Source: Candidatus Omnitrophota bacterium
GTDB lineage: Bacteria > Omnitrophota > Gorgyraeia > Gygaellales > Profunditerraquicolaceae
Assembly: GCA_028687205.1 (NCBI GenBank)
Contig: JAQUAP010000002.1
Span: forward strand, 1-45,685
Length of the DNA stretch: 45,685 bases
Direction of reading: 5' to 3'
Shown here: positions 4,746-14,443 of the stretch, one piece after another
How the letters are laid out: every line of letters starts with the position of its first letter
How positions within the stretch are numbered: position 1 is the first letter of the stretch
Made by a program: the position numbers and the translations under genes
Notes under the pieces: model-generated
Databases searched by the model: none
What the model saw: the letters and a program-made list of their open reading frames with translations, nothing else
Told to the model about the DNA's origin: nothing

Positions 4746-7334
4746 TTATTTTTTCGCTTGCAGTATTTTTAAAAACAGGCCTACAATTTTGGGGTCGAAG
4801 TGCCTGCCGCTGCCCTCCTGCATTATTTTCATCGCCTTTTGTTTTGAATAGGCCTTGCGGTAGGGACGGTCGCTGGTTAAAGCCTGGTAGGCATCGGCAA
4901 TAGCGATAATCCTGGCGCCGATAGGGATCTCCTCCCCGTTTATGCCGCTGGGATAGCCCGAGCCATCCCATTTTTCATGATGGTACAAGACAAGCGGTAT
5001 CAGGTTGCGTAAAAACTGTATCGGCCGCAATATATCCGCGCCGATCTGCGGGTGCTTTTTTATTTCGTCAAATTCGCGCTTAGTCAGCCTGGCTTTTTTC
5101 AAGAGGATTTTTTCGCTGATGCCAATCTTGCCTAAATCATGCAAAACCGCTCCCTGTTTAATCAGCTCTATCTCATCCTTAGGTAATGCCAGCTTATTAC
5201 AAATCTCGGTCACATAGCGCACAGTATCCTCAGCGTGCTCTCCGGTATAATGGTCCTTTAACTCAATAGCCTTGGCAAAAGCGAAGATTGCTTCAACCAG
5301 GCTCTGGTTAGATTTCTTGGTAAGCTTATCAATCCTGCCCTGAAGAAGCTTGACATCAAGGGGCTTATTCTTTTCCTTTGAAGCCGGGCGCCTTCCTTTG
5401 CCGATATCCAAAGACGAGTAGACTCTATTACCGCCGGATTCTTTCACCTTACTTAATATCTGGTCTGCCAGGTTAACCAGGCCCATGCCCCGATTAACCT
5501 TATTTTCAGGGTAAGAGACTGTTGCCAAGCTTAATTTAAGCGTAACCGTGTGTTTCTTATCTCCGAACCTGTATAAGTGAACCGCATTAAATATCCTCTG
5601 GCTCACGCTTAAGGCCTTAGCTATGTCTATCCCCGGAGAAATAATAATAAACTCTTCTCCGCCGGAACGAATGATGATATCGTACCGGCGCATCATCATC
5701 TTTAACTGCCTGGCAAACTGCTTTAATACCAGGTCCCCAAACTGATGGCCATAGACATCATTTATGGATTTAAAATAATCTATGTCCAGCATTATGACTG
5801 CCAGGGGATGGTCATAACGCTTGGCGCGGTGGAATTCTGCCTCAATAACATCCTGCAGGTAACGGTGGTTATAAAGGCCGGTGTGGGAATCAGTGAGCGC
5901 AAGCTGCCGCAGGCGTTTATTAGACCTTAAGAGCTCTTCGTTTAAAACCCCTACCCGCTCCTGGGCCGCTTTCTTATCCGTAATATCCCGCACATATTCA
6001 ATCGCTCCTAACAACTCTTTATTTTCCTGGTCGAACAAGGGAAAGCTGTAAAGCTCAAGCCAGCCGATGATCTCTCCGTTTTCCCCTCTCTTAGGGACGA
6101 TTTCTGCGGCTAATTGCTGCGTATTCAAGCTTGTCCTGACAGGGCAATTCTTACAGGGCTGCTTGCTGCATTGATAGGTCTCATAACATTTCTTGCCTAT
6201 AAAGGGGACTTTATCCGCATACAACTTTTCCATAAACGGGTTCACCAGGAGTATATTCATATCCTTATCTAAGACGCTTATCCCATCCTGGATACTGTTA
6301 AAGACATTGGAAAGAAAATTTTTATTCTGCCTAAAAGCCTCGTTCAGCTTCTTGCGTTCCTCTATTTCCTTTCTTAATTCTTCATTCGTCCGGCTAAGCT
6401 CTGCGGTCCTCACCTTAACCCTGATGGCCAACTCTGCGCGCGCCTCGCGCAGCCTCTCCTCGTATTTCTTGCGTTCGGTAATATCTTCCATAATACCGTC
6501 AAAATATACACTGCCTTGCGCGTCTTTCTTAGCTACCGCGTTAAGCAGTACCCAGATCTTATTACCCTTAAAAGTTACCAATTGCAACTCTTCATTTTTT
6601 ACCGCACCCTGTTCCAATATTTTTTCACTCATTACCTCTCTTTCGGCAGGATTCTGGTAAAGCTCGCTTACCTTATGCTTAAGGAGTTCTTCTTTTGATT
6701 GCGCTTCAAACATTTTCACGATTGCCGGATTAGCTTCTAAAAAATACCCCTCCGGTCCCGGGGTATTGCGATAGATACCTACCGGCAGGTCATTTACCAG
6801 GGTCGCGTATCTTTCATCGCATCGCGAAAGCTCATCGGATGCTTTTTTCAACTCGGTGATATCGCGGCCCTCAGGAATCAGGAAGATAACTTTGCCGGTT
6901 CCGTCCTTTACGGGCTTAATCGAAAAATCCACATAATGCACATTTGCGTCTTTATCAAGATGGGTGGCTTCAAAACGGACAAATTCTCCGTTTGCCGCTT
7001 TTTTTATGGACTGGCGCAGTTTTTCCTGCATTGAGGGGGAATGTGTCCACCAGGGAGTCTCCCAGAACGGCTTATTCAAGACGCTCTCGGCCGTAATACC
7101 GCTAAATTCCAAAGCTGTCCGGTTGGCTTCAATAAGGGTTCCGTCGGGAGTCATCAGGCCGATGAACTGGAAAGTCTGGTCAAAAAGAGCGCGCAGTTTT
7201 TGCTCATTTTCCCACTCGGATAACTTATGGCGGGATTCAGCCTTTTCCAGTTCCGTAATGCGGATTTGCAAGAACTTGATTTCGTCGCTTAGCTTTTCTT
7301 CGGCTTTATGGTTAAAATGCGTGCTCTCGTCCAT
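4746..7334 (-). CDS. PAS-PAS-PAS-GGDEF-HD-GYP cyclic-di-GMP signalling protein
   Basis: A cytoplasmic sensor of about 862 residues with no membrane segment. Three PAS domains lie in the N-terminal half. The third carries a cysteine cluster (CYETYQCSKQPCKNCP) often seen in PAS proteins and possibly redox or metal responsive. The GGDEF domain has an intact active site, SGGEEF, so diguanylate cyclase activity is expected. The C-terminal HD-GYP domain keeps HDLGKIG and HHEKWDGSGYPSG, so c-di-GMP phosphodiesterase activity is also expected. The protein could both make and break c-di-GMP according to the PAS input. I take the ATG at 7334, just past the rpoD stop; an in-frame TTG at 7388 would overlap rpoD by 23 bases. 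Neither has a good ribosome binding site. Confidence 0.9.
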   Translation of the reverse strand: MDESTHFNHKAEEKLSDEIKFLQIRITELEKAESRHKLSEWENEQKLRALFDQTFQFIGLMTPDGTLIEANRTALEFSGITAESVLNKPFWETPWWTHSPSMQEKLRQSIKKAANGEFVRFEATHLDKDANVHYVDFSIKPVKDGTGKVIFLIPEGRDITELKKASDELSRCDERYATLVNDLPVGIYRNTPGPEGYFLEANPAIVKMFEAQSKEELLKHKVSELYQNPAEREVMSEKILEQGAVKNEELQLVTFKGNKIWVLLNAVAKKDAQGSVYFDGIMEDITERKKYEERLREARAELAIRVKVRTAELSRTNEELRKEIEERKKLNEAFRQNKNFLSNVFNSIQDGISVLDKDMNILLVNPFMEKLYADKVPFIGKKCYETYQCSKQPCKNCPVRTSLNTQQLAAEIVPKRGENGEIIGWLELYSFPLFDQENKELLGAIEYVRDITDKKAAQERVGVLNEELLRSNKRLRQLALTDSHTGLYNHRYLQDVIEAEFHRAKRYDHPLAVIMLDIDYFKSINDVYGHQFGDLVLKQFARQLKMMMRRYDIIIRSGGEEFIIISPGIDIAKALSVSQRIFNAVHLYRFGDKKHTVTLKLSLATVSYPENKVNRGMGLVNLADQILSKVKESGGNRVYSSLDIGKGRRPASKEKNKPLDVKLLQGRIDKLTKKSNQSLVEAIFAFAKAIELKDHYTGEHAEDTVRYVTEICNKLALPKDEIELIKQGAVLHDLGKIGISEKILLKKARLTKREFDEIKKHPQIGADILRPIQFLRNLIPLVLYHHEKWDGSGYPSGINGEEIPIGARIIAIADAYQALTSDRPYRKAYSKQKAMKIMQEGSGRHFDPKIVGLFLKILQAKK

Positions 7335-7365
7335 AAAAATAAAAAGTAGCGCGCCCCTTGCCTGG

Positions 7366-8895
7366 TTAATACTCTCTTTGATGCGCAAGCGTCATATCCA
7401 GAAAAGTACGTAACCTTCTTGAGCGCGTTGGATGGCGTAATTTTTTCAAGGCCTTGGCTTCTATCTGCCTTACTCTTTCACGGGTGACTCTAAAGATATT
7501 GCCCACCTCCTCCAGCGTGCGGCTGGAACCATCATGCATCCCAAAGCGCAGGACCAATATCTTTTTTTCTCTCTCCGTAAGAGTGCCTAAGGCAGAGTTC
7601 ATTTCTTCCTTGAGCATGGAACGGACAGTCTCGTTTGCCGGAGAAACCGCTTTTTTATCCTGGATAAAGTCTCCGAAATGCGTATCCCCCTCGTCGCCGA
7701 TAGGCATCTGTAAAGATATCGGTTCCTGGGCTATCTTTAAGATTGCCTTTACCTTCTCCTGGGGCAGGCGCATTTTATAAGCTATCTCTTCGGGCAAAGG
7801 CTCGCGGCCGTTCTCCTGGACAAAGACCCGCGAATAACGGATAATTTTATTAATCGTTTCGGTCATATGCACGGGGATCCTTATAGTACGCGCCTGGTCG
7901 GCTATGGAACGGGTAATCGCCTGCCTTATCCACCAGGTAGCATAGGTAGAGAATTTATACCCTCTTTTATATTCAAATTTTTCTACCGCGCGCATCAATC
8001 CGATATTCCCTTCCTGGATCAAATCCAGGAAAGAAAGGCCCCTATTGGTATATTTTTTGGCAATACTCACCACCAGCCTTAAGTTTGCCTCAACCAGTTT
8101 TTTCTTGGCGCGGTTAAACTTAAGGTGCGCGGATTTAATCGCCTGCATCTGCTCTTTAATCTTAGCCTGTGGCTCGCTGAGTTGTTTTAAGATTGCCTGT
8201 TTTCTGGCGCGGTTACGCCTGCCCTGGCGGTTAATATGGTCCAACTCTTTTAATAAACTGTTGAGCTTGCGTACAGCCGCCTCGATTACGGAAGTCACAA
8301 AGTTAAGTTCCAGGAGCAGGTTTATCGTCAGGTTATCGCTGCGCGTGCTTTTAAGCTTTTTAAGGATCCTTTTTATTTTAGCCGCGACATTGCCCTTTTT
8401 AATCTTAAGGTCCTCCTTAACCAGCTCTTCCAGGTTCAGTCTCTCTTCCAGGATAGCGTTGGCTACAGCTATTGTCTCATGCCGCGCAAATTTCGTGCTT
8501 AAGGCAGCGCGTTTAAATTTCTCTTCGGCGTCCTCTATTCTCTTGGCCAACTCCAATTCATGTTCTCTGGACAAGAGCGAGATCGACCCCATCTGCTTAA
8601 GGTACATTTTGACCGGGTCGTCTAACGGAAGGAAGCGCTCCTCTGACTTGAGCTGTTCGCTCAAATTATCCTCCTTAATGACCGGGCTCTCCTTATCGAC
8701 AATCCTATCGTCCTCGCGCTCGACTACCTGTATATCCTCATTCCCCAGCAGTTCAAACAAATGGTCCATCTCGTCGGAGGAAGAGAGCTCTTCGGGGAGA
8801 AGGTCGTTTACCTCATCGTAAGTGAGGAAGCCTTTTTGCTTACCTAACGCGATAATCTTTTCCAGATCTTTAGCAACATACGCTTTCTTTTTCAT
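7366..8895 (-). CDS. rpoD: RNA polymerase primary sigma factor RpoD
   Basis: A 509-residue sigma-70 of the primary group. Region 1.1 is present at the N-terminus (GKQKGFLTYDEVNDLLPEE), then region 1.2 (DDPVKMYLKQMG), a non-conserved helical insert of about 130 residues, region 2 (LRLVVSIAKKYTNRGLSFLD, then YKFSTYATWWIRQAI), region 3 and region 4 (EKKILVLRFGM, TLEEVGNIFRVTRERVRQIE). It directs core polymerase to housekeeping promoters; the TTGACA/TATAAT-like promoters in this window fit. It starts 2 bases after the dnaG stop, preserving the classic dnaG-rpoD pair. Confidence 0.97.
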   Translation of the reverse strand: MKKKAYVAKDLEKIIALGKQKGFLTYDEVNDLLPEELSSSDEMDHLFELLGNEDIQVVEREDDRIVDKESPVIKEDNLSEQLKSEERFLPLDDPVKMYLKQMGSISLLSREHELELAKRIEDAEEKFKRAALSTKFARHETIAVANAILEERLNLEELVKEDLKIKKGNVAAKIKRILKKLKSTRSDNLTINLLLELNFVTSVIEAAVRKLNSLLKELDHINRQGRRNRARKQAILKQLSEPQAKIKEQMQAIKSAHLKFNRAKKKLVEANLRLVVSIAKKYTNRGLSFLDLIQEGNIGLMRAVEKFEYKRGYKFSTYATWWIRQAITRSIADQARTIRIPVHMTETINKIIRYSRVFVQENGREPLPEEIAYKMRLPQEKVKAILKIAQEPISLQMPIGDEGDTHFGDFIQDKKAVSPANETVRSMLKEEMNSALGTLTEREKKILVLRFGMHDGSSRTLEEVGNIFRVTRERVRQIEAKALKKLRHPTRSRRLRTFLDMTLAHQREY

Positions 8896-8897
8896 AG

Positions 8898-10670
8898 CTA
8901 ACCTGCCTTCTTTTTAATTAGACAATGGAATTCTTCCGTCAGGCGGCTGAGCAGTTCCTCATCGCCGACATGCTGGGCAGCCTTGATCTGCTCATGCAGC
9001 CTTTGCCTTTCTAATTTTAACCGTTCATTCTTCATGCGCTGTATGCAATCGGAGACCACCTTTTCCCTGTGGGCTTCTGATGCCGGCGCGTTTTGCGTTA
9101 AAAACACCGACTCCGAGACCAGCTCTGAGATATCATCTCCCAGGTGATTCATTAAAATTTGCGGCTCAACCTGTTTACCCTGGTCTACCAGGTTAAACAT
9201 GATTGAAACAATCCGGGATATGCGTTCATCCTGAAAATCCTCAAGGTCAAGGCTCTCCCTTATGCGGCTGACCAGGCCGTTTTCTTCCAACATAAGCGAC
9301 ATAAGCAGCTTTTCCGTAGCGTTAGTATGATAAGTTTTCCGCTCAAGCTTTGTTTGAGGATACGCGTAAGCCTTTTCTGTTTTTACCTTCCTGATCTCCT
9401 CCAGCAACGCCTCTTCTTTAAGGTTTAACTCCTGGGCTAATTTTTTCAGGTATTCGGATTTTAAAATCGCGTTTTTAAACCTGGCGATGGTTTCAAGCAT
9501 CAACCCCGAAACCTTGGCGCGGCCCTCTATCTCTTTTGCGTTATAACGGGATTTTAAAACCTTAAGCTTATAATCAAATAAATTCTCGGCGCTGGCTATT
9601 TTTTCCTTAAAGGCAGCTATCCCTTCCTTGCGCACAAATAAATCCGGGTCAAGCCCTGCGGGCAGAGAGACGACCCTGACATTCATCTCCTCCTCGATGA
9701 ATATGTCGAGGCTGCGTAAGGTAGCCAGTTCTCCGGCGGTATCCGCGTCATAAACCATCACCACATTATGGGTGTATCTTTTCAAGAACCTTGCCTGTTC
9801 TACGGTTAGGGCTGTGCCAAGAGAAGCTGTGACGCTCTTTAAGCCCTCCTGGAAGGGAAGGATAAAATCCAGATACCCTTCAACGATGGCCACAAAATCA
9901 TTTTCCCTGATACCATCCTTAGCCAGATTAAACCCGTATAAATTTTTTCCTTTTGTATAAACCGCGGTCTCCGGGGAATTGAGGTACTTGGGCAGACTAT
10001 TATCCAATACCCTGGCGCCAAAGCCTAAAACCCGGCCCTTTATGTCAAAGATGGGGAAAATTATCCTGTTTCTAAACCTGTCATAAAAACCGCCGCCTTC
10101 CTTACCGATGGCCAGGCCGGCTTTTTCTAAAATCCCGAGGCTTACGCCTTTTGAACGTAAATAATTAATCAGGCTATCCCAATTATCAGGAGCGAATCCT
10201 AATTTCAAAGCGGAAATGGTTTCCTGTCTTATTCCGCGTTGCAATAAATATTCTTTTGCCTTTAAACCCGCAGGCGCGTTCAGGTTAGCGCTGTAAAAAC
10301 TTGCCGCCAACTCATTTATTTTATATAGCTGCGTAGTTATGCCTGAGGATGGCTGCCCCGGAAAATTTTCAGTCCTTGGTAAAACTACCCCCGCCCTAGA
10401 CGCCAGGGCCTCTACCGCTTCCGGAAAATCCAGGCGCTCATAGCGCATAAGAAATTTAAAGGCATTTCCTGACTCGCCGCAGCCAAAACAATGGTAGATC
10501 TGGCGGTCAGGCGAGACCATAAAAGAAGGCGTTTTCTCGTGATGAAAAGGGCAACAGGCCTTAAAATTACGGCCCGCCTTTTTAAGCGGCAGAAACCCGG
10601 AGATCACCTCAACGATATCCACTCTGGCCAAAATATCATCCAATATATTTTCCGGAATACGTCCCTGCAT
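8898..10670 (-). CDS. dnaG: DNA primase DnaG
   Basis: A 590-residue primase. The N-terminal zinc-binding domain reads CPFHHEKTPSF then YHCFGCGESGNAF. The catalytic core follows with a TOPRIM domain (VAIVEGYLD for the acidic motif, VMVYDADTAG for the DxD motif). The C-terminal 150 or so residues form a helical DnaB-binding region. It makes the RNA primers for replication. It lies between the NIF3-like gene (2-base gap) and rpoD (2-base gap), in one operon with cvpA. Confidence 0.97.
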   Translation of the reverse strand: MQGRIPENILDDILARVDIVEVISGFLPLKKAGRNFKACCPFHHEKTPSFMVSPDRQIYHCFGCGESGNAFKFLMRYERLDFPEAVEALASRAGVVLPRTENFPGQPSSGITTQLYKINELAASFYSANLNAPAGLKAKEYLLQRGIRQETISALKLGFAPDNWDSLINYLRSKGVSLGILEKAGLAIGKEGGGFYDRFRNRIIFPIFDIKGRVLGFGARVLDNSLPKYLNSPETAVYTKGKNLYGFNLAKDGIRENDFVAIVEGYLDFILPFQEGLKSVTASLGTALTVEQARFLKRYTHNVVMVYDADTAGELATLRSLDIFIEEEMNVRVVSLPAGLDPDLFVRKEGIAAFKEKIASAENLFDYKLKVLKSRYNAKEIEGRAKVSGLMLETIARFKNAILKSEYLKKLAQELNLKEEALLEEIRKVKTEKAYAYPQTKLERKTYHTNATEKLLMSLMLEENGLVSRIRESLDLEDFQDERISRIVSIMFNLVDQGKQVEPQILMNHLGDDISELVSESVFLTQNAPASEAHREKVVSDCIQRMKNERLKLERQRLHEQIKAAQHVGDEELLSRLTEEFHCLIKKKAG

Positions 10671-10672
10671 AT

Positions 10673-11545
10673 TTAGTTTCTGCTTATCCTTTTAAAACCC
10701 GAACAACCGATAACCTGTAATTTTTCTTCTTTTTCAATCCTATCCAGGAGCAGGTTTAACCCCAGGCAGTCGCTTGAGATATGTCCGGCGATAACTACGT
10801 TCAGCTTGGCATCTTTGACTTTTTTCAGGTGCTCTTCGCTTAAATGCATGGATACCAGCGTCCTTACCCCGGTTTGATAAAGCCTGCCAAAGATATCTTT
10901 TGAGCCTTCGGTGCCTCCGGTCATCTCAAAAAATATCTTACCCGCCTCTCTTTTCGGGGAACCCAAAAGGATACGCGGGCCAGCCATATTCTTTTTAGCC
11001 TCCCGATATTCGGGTATTTCGGATAAAATATCCACTATATCCTGAACTGTTTTGGGCCTGCGTGCCTGCATTAATTTCTTAAGAAAAGCATAAACATGGT
11101 TATCCGCAGGCGTGTGCATGCACATAAAAGGCATGTTGAGCAGCCTGGCAGCATCTATCGGCCGCGTATGGTTCTGGGGGAGTATTTTTCTCTCCACCTC
11201 ATTTCTTCTTTCGTTAAGGAACTTCTGGGCAACGCTTTTTTCAATCCCGGCCTGCTTCAACAGGTCAACCTGCAATTGCATTACTTCATGCAATAACGCA
11301 TAGGCCCTGCCTTCGGGGTGATGGGATACCGCTAAATCCAGCCCTTGAGACTCCCGGATCCGGTCGGCGAGGAGCAACTCCCCTACTTCCATATCAATAC
11401 CGACGAGGATCTTTTTTACCTGCGTATCGGGCCGGCCGTAAAGTATAGCGGTATCTGAATACGCTCTTATCGCAGACTTATTTTTTCGGGGATCGCGCTC
11501 AGCGCCGAATTTCACGGCCAGATTATAGAAACGGGATAATTTCAC
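10673..11545 (-). CDS. NIF3-like metal-binding protein
   Basis: A 290-residue protein. Candidate metal ligands are DLAVSHHPEG at about residues 89-98 and VVIAGHISSD near residue 255, matching the HH and GHxxSE/D positions of the NIF3/YbgI superfamily, which binds two metals in a toroidal hexamer. The physiological reaction is not established for the family. The start is GTG, overlapping the cvpA stop as GTGA, which suggests coupling. The low-similarity middle part makes a family-level call safer than any specific function. Confidence 0.65.
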   Translation of the reverse strand: MKLSRFYNLAVKFGAERDPRKNKSAIRAYSDTAILYGRPDTQVKKILVGIDMEVGELLLADRIRESQGLDLAVSHHPEGRAYALLHEVMQLQVDLLKQAGIEKSVAQKFLNERRNEVERKILPQNHTRPIDAARLLNMPFMCMHTPADNHVYAFLKKLMQARRPKTVQDIVDILSEIPEYREAKKNMAGPRILLGSPKREAGKIFFEMTGGTEGSKDIFGRLYQTGVRTLVSMHLSEEHLKKVKDAKLNVVIAGHISSDCLGLNLLLDRIEKEEKLQVIGCSGFKRISRN

Positions 11546-12129
11546 TTGTTCCTTGAGACCTCTTCTTTGATTGACGGGATAACCGCATTATATTTTTCGG
11601 CTACGCTGAATTTAGATATAACGCTGTTCCAAATCCAGGCGTAGGTATCCGGGGCAAGCGAAAATAAATATTGTCCTGAATAAGACTCTTTGACGCTCTT
11701 ACCGAAATATCCTATGCTTGAGATAACCAGCATAAACATAATCAGGCTGGCTAAAAGAGCTGCCCTGGCTATACCCAGTAGCAGGCTTCCCCATTTGTTT
11801 AAAGCAGAAACCGCCTCCATCTTAAGGAACCTGGAGAAAATGTTACGCAATAATATGAAGAGATAATAAGCGCCTGCCGCCAAAGCGAAAAATATCAGGA
11901 ATTCCAGGAATTTTAAAGGCATTTTCCCGCCGAAAGAAAGCCAGCCTTTTAGGTACTCCGCTAAATCCAGGTAATAATGCAGCGCCAGATAAACCGCGGT
12001 AAGCGTGCCTGCGAGCTTGAACAGCTCAACAGGAAAGCCGTTTTTAACAGCGATGGAACATACTCGCAGAGTAAGGATTAAGACAAAAATGTCTACCCAG
12101 TTGATTTGTTTTAAAATATTTAATAACAT
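11542..12129 (-). CDS. CvpA family membrane protein
   Basis: A 195-residue inner-membrane protein with four hydrophobic segments. The first part (INWVDIFVLILTLRVCSIAVKN, GFPVELFKLAG) follows the CvpA pattern of a short N-terminal helix, WVD and a conserved Gly/Glu-containing second helix. CvpA is named for colicin V production, though its wider role in envelope and purine-linked phenotypes is unclear. It heads the operon with the NIF3-like gene, dnaG, rpoD and the PAS/GGDEF/HD-GYP gene, and has a good promoter just upstream. Confidence 0.8.
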   Translation of the reverse strand: MLLNILKQINWVDIFVLILTLRVCSIAVKNGFPVELFKLAGTLTAVYLALHYYLDLAEYLKGWLSFGGKMPLKFLEFLIFFALAAGAYYLFILLRNIFSRFLKMEAVSALNKWGSLLLGIARAALLASLIMFMLVISSIGYFGKSVKESYSGQYLFSLAPDTYAWIWNSVISKFSVAEKYNAVIPSIKEEVSRNK

Positions 12130-12171
12130 AGGGTTAGGCCTTTCTTTTTAAGCCAGGATTAAAGATGTAAA

Positions 12172-12201
12172 AGTATAACATATAAACCTGCCCATTGTCA
12201 A
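12172..12201 (-). promoter_or_regulatory. sigma-70 promoter for cvpA-nif3-dnaG-rpoD
   Basis: The minus strand has a perfect TTGACA (12196-12201) and TATACT (12172-12177) separated by 18 bases, in the 87-bp gap between the UDP-xylose synthase stop and the cvpA start. Confidence 0.7.
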
Positions 12202-12216
12202 GGAAAGCGCTTTCTT

Positions 12217-13146
12217 TTAAGGCTTAAACCAGGGAATGGTTTTCTTAAGGCCTTCGGTAAGGGAAACGCGGGGTTGCCATTTTAAGGCTTTTCTTGCTTT
12301 TGATATATCTGGCCTGCGCTGGCGCGGGTCGTCCTGCGGCAGGGCTTTAAAAACAATCTTGCTCCTTGAGCCGGTTAGTTGCAAAACTAATCGCGCTAAT
12401 TGCAAGATAGTAAATTCCCTGGGATTGCCTAAATTAACCGGCTCGTTTATAGGAGAAAGCATCAACCGGTAGAGCCCTTCTACCAAATCGTCAATGTAAC
12501 AAAAACTCCTGGTCTGCTCTCCTTTGCCATAAACAGTCAGGGGCCTACCGTGTAAGGCCTGGTTAATAAAATTAGGGATCGCCCTGCCGTCATTACTCCT
12601 CATCTTTGGCCCATAGGTATTGAATATCCTGGCGATTTTGGTATCGATCTTATGCACGCGATGATACGCCATGGTCAGCGCTTCGGCAAAACGCTTGGAT
12701 TCATCATAACAGCCGCGTACGCCGACAGGATTGACATTACCCCAATAGTTTTCTTTTTGCGGATGGACCAGGGGATCGCCGTATATTTCAGAGGTGGAAA
12801 AAAGCATAAAGGCCGCTTTCTTCTCTTTAGCCAGGCCCAGAGAATTATGCGTGCCTAAAGACCCGGCTTTAAGTGTTTGGATCGGAAAGCGCAGATAATC
12901 TTCGGGCGAAGCCAGCGAGGCGCAGTGTAAAACATAGTCAATTTTTCCGGCGAGTTTAATATATTGGGAAACATTATGGTTTATAAATATAAATTTTTTA
13001 TTCTTGATTAAATCCCGTAGATTATCTTTGCTCCCGGTAATAAGGTTATCCATGCAGATTACCTTATATCCGGACCCAAGCAGCCTCTGGCAGAGGTGCG
13101 CGCCGATAAATCCTGCGCCTCCGGTGACCACCGCTGTTTTATTCAT
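12217..13146 (-). CDS. uxs: UDP-glucuronate decarboxylase (UDP-xylose synthase)
   Basis: A 309-residue extended SDR enzyme. The NAD-binding motif is TGGAGFIGAHL, the catalytic Tyr-Lys is in CYDESKR, and the family markers STSEIYGDPLVHPQ and YWGNVNPVGVRGCYDE separate UXS from epimerases and dehydratases. It converts UDP-glucuronate to UDP-xylose in the cytoplasm. The substrate would come from the UDP-glucose dehydrogenase two genes upstream. It is the last gene of the nucleotide-sugar operon. No membrane segment precedes the Rossmann fold, unlike many eukaryotic UXS. Confidence 0.92.
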   Translation of the reverse strand: MNKTAVVTGGAGFIGAHLCQRLLGSGYKVICMDNLITGSKDNLRDLIKNKKFIFINHNVSQYIKLAGKIDYVLHCASLASPEDYLRFPIQTLKAGSLGTHNSLGLAKEKKAAFMLFSTSEIYGDPLVHPQKENYWGNVNPVGVRGCYDESKRFAEALTMAYHRVHKIDTKIARIFNTYGPKMRSNDGRAIPNFINQALHGRPLTVYGKGEQTRSFCYIDDLVEGLYRLMLSPINEPVNLGNPREFTILQLARLVLQLTGSRSKIVFKALPQDDPRQRRPDISKARKALKWQPRVSLTEGLKKTIPWFKP

Positions 13147-13168
13147 TAGAACTCCGGTTGTCTTTTGT

Positions 13169-14443
13169 TCACAGCGCTACCACCTTATCCCCGCCTCTTC
13201 CTTTGTATACATTACGGGCATCAAAAATCAGCTTTGCGTTATTCAACAGGTAGCGATAATCTATCGCCGAATGGTCAGTAGCGATAACTACACAATCAAA
13301 TTTTATTAAGGCGCTTCTTTTTAAAACAATGGATTTTAAATTTATAGCGTTAACTTTAAGGTACGGGATAAGCGGGTCAAAATAAGCCGCCCTTGCCCCT
13401 TTCTTCTCTAAACATCTAAGTATATCGATGCCGGGAGACTGGCGTAAATCTTTCACATCTTTTTTATAGGCGGCTCCGACGACCAGAACCTTCGCTCCCC
13501 TTATCTTTAAATTTCTTAGCCGGAGCGCCTCTTCAACCCGCATGACCACGTATTCGGGCATATAACTAATCACATCTGAAGCAAGCTTAATAAAACGCGA
13601 GCGAAAACCGAATTTTCTGGCTTTCCAATATAAATAGAGAGGGTCCTTAGGGATGCAATGGCCTCCTACGCCGGGCCCGGGATAAAAAGGCATAAAACCA
13701 AAAGGCTTGGTCGAGGCTGCCCTGACTACTTCCCAGATATCAATCTTCATCTTATGGCACATCATCGCCAGCTCGTTAATTAAGCCGATATTAATCAGGC
13801 GAAAGGTATTCTCCAGTAACTTGACTGTCTCGGCTGCCCGCGGGCTGGATACCGGTACTACCTTATCAATAATAATCTTGTAGAGAGAGACTGCCCTGCG
13901 CGTGGCCTCGGCGCTAACGCCGCCGACGACTTTGGGAATTTTATTGACCGGAAATTTTTTATTCCCCGGGTCTATCCTCTCAGGTGAAAAACAAAGGTAA
14001 AAATCCCGGCCATGCCTTAAATTATGCTTTTTGAAAATCGGCAATATCTCTTCCTCGGTTGTGCCGGGGTAGGTAGTGCTTTCTAAGACAACCAAAGCCC
14101 CTTTCTTGATATGCCTGGCAACGGAATTTAAGGAATCTTTGATATAGGATATGTCCGGAAGGTTTTTTCTTTTTAAGGGCGTGGGCACACAGACTAATAC
14201 CGCGGCGCAATCTTTTAATTTAGTAAAATCCGGGGTTGCGCTGAATAGCCCGGCGGCTAACATTTTTTTTAAATCCCTGTCCGGCACATCGCTGATGTAT
14301 GACTCCCGGCGCTTAATCGCCTTAAGCCTGCCCCGGTCTATTTCTATACCGGTTACCGCGACGCCTTTTTTAGCGAATTCCATGGCTAAAGGAAATCCGA
14401 CGTAGCCCAGTCCGACAACGCAGATTTTAAGCTTATTTTTCAT
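13169..14443 (-). CDS. Nucleotide-sugar dehydrogenase, WbpA-like (UDP-GlcNAc 6-dehydrogenase)
   Basis: A 424-residue UDP-sugar dehydrogenase. It has the NAD-binding motif VVGLGYVGFPLA, the SYISDVP segment typical of the WbpA/WbpO group, FSPERIDPG, and the catalytic cysteine in GPGVGGHCIPKDP. The expected reaction is oxidation of UDP-GlcNAc (or a related UDP-HexNAc) to the uronate with two NAD+. It overlaps ugd by 4 bases, and the two paralogues are only distantly alike. A UDP-glucose substrate cannot be excluded but is unlikely given the neighbour. Confidence 0.85.
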   Translation of the reverse strand: MKNKLKICVVGLGYVGFPLAMEFAKKGVAVTGIEIDRGRLKAIKRRESYISDVPDRDLKKMLAAGLFSATPDFTKLKDCAAVLVCVPTPLKRKNLPDISYIKDSLNSVARHIKKGALVVLESTTYPGTTEEEILPIFKKHNLRHGRDFYLCFSPERIDPGNKKFPVNKIPKVVGGVSAEATRRAVSLYKIIIDKVVPVSSPRAAETVKLLENTFRLINIGLINELAMMCHKMKIDIWEVVRAASTKPFGFMPFYPGPGVGGHCIPKDPLYLYWKARKFGFRSRFIKLASDVISYMPEYVVMRVEEALRLRNLKIRGAKVLVVGAAYKKDVKDLRQSPGIDILRCLEKKGARAAYFDPLIPYLKVNAINLKSIVLKRSALIKFDCVVIATDHSAIDYRYLLNNAKLIFDARNVYKGRGGDKVVAL

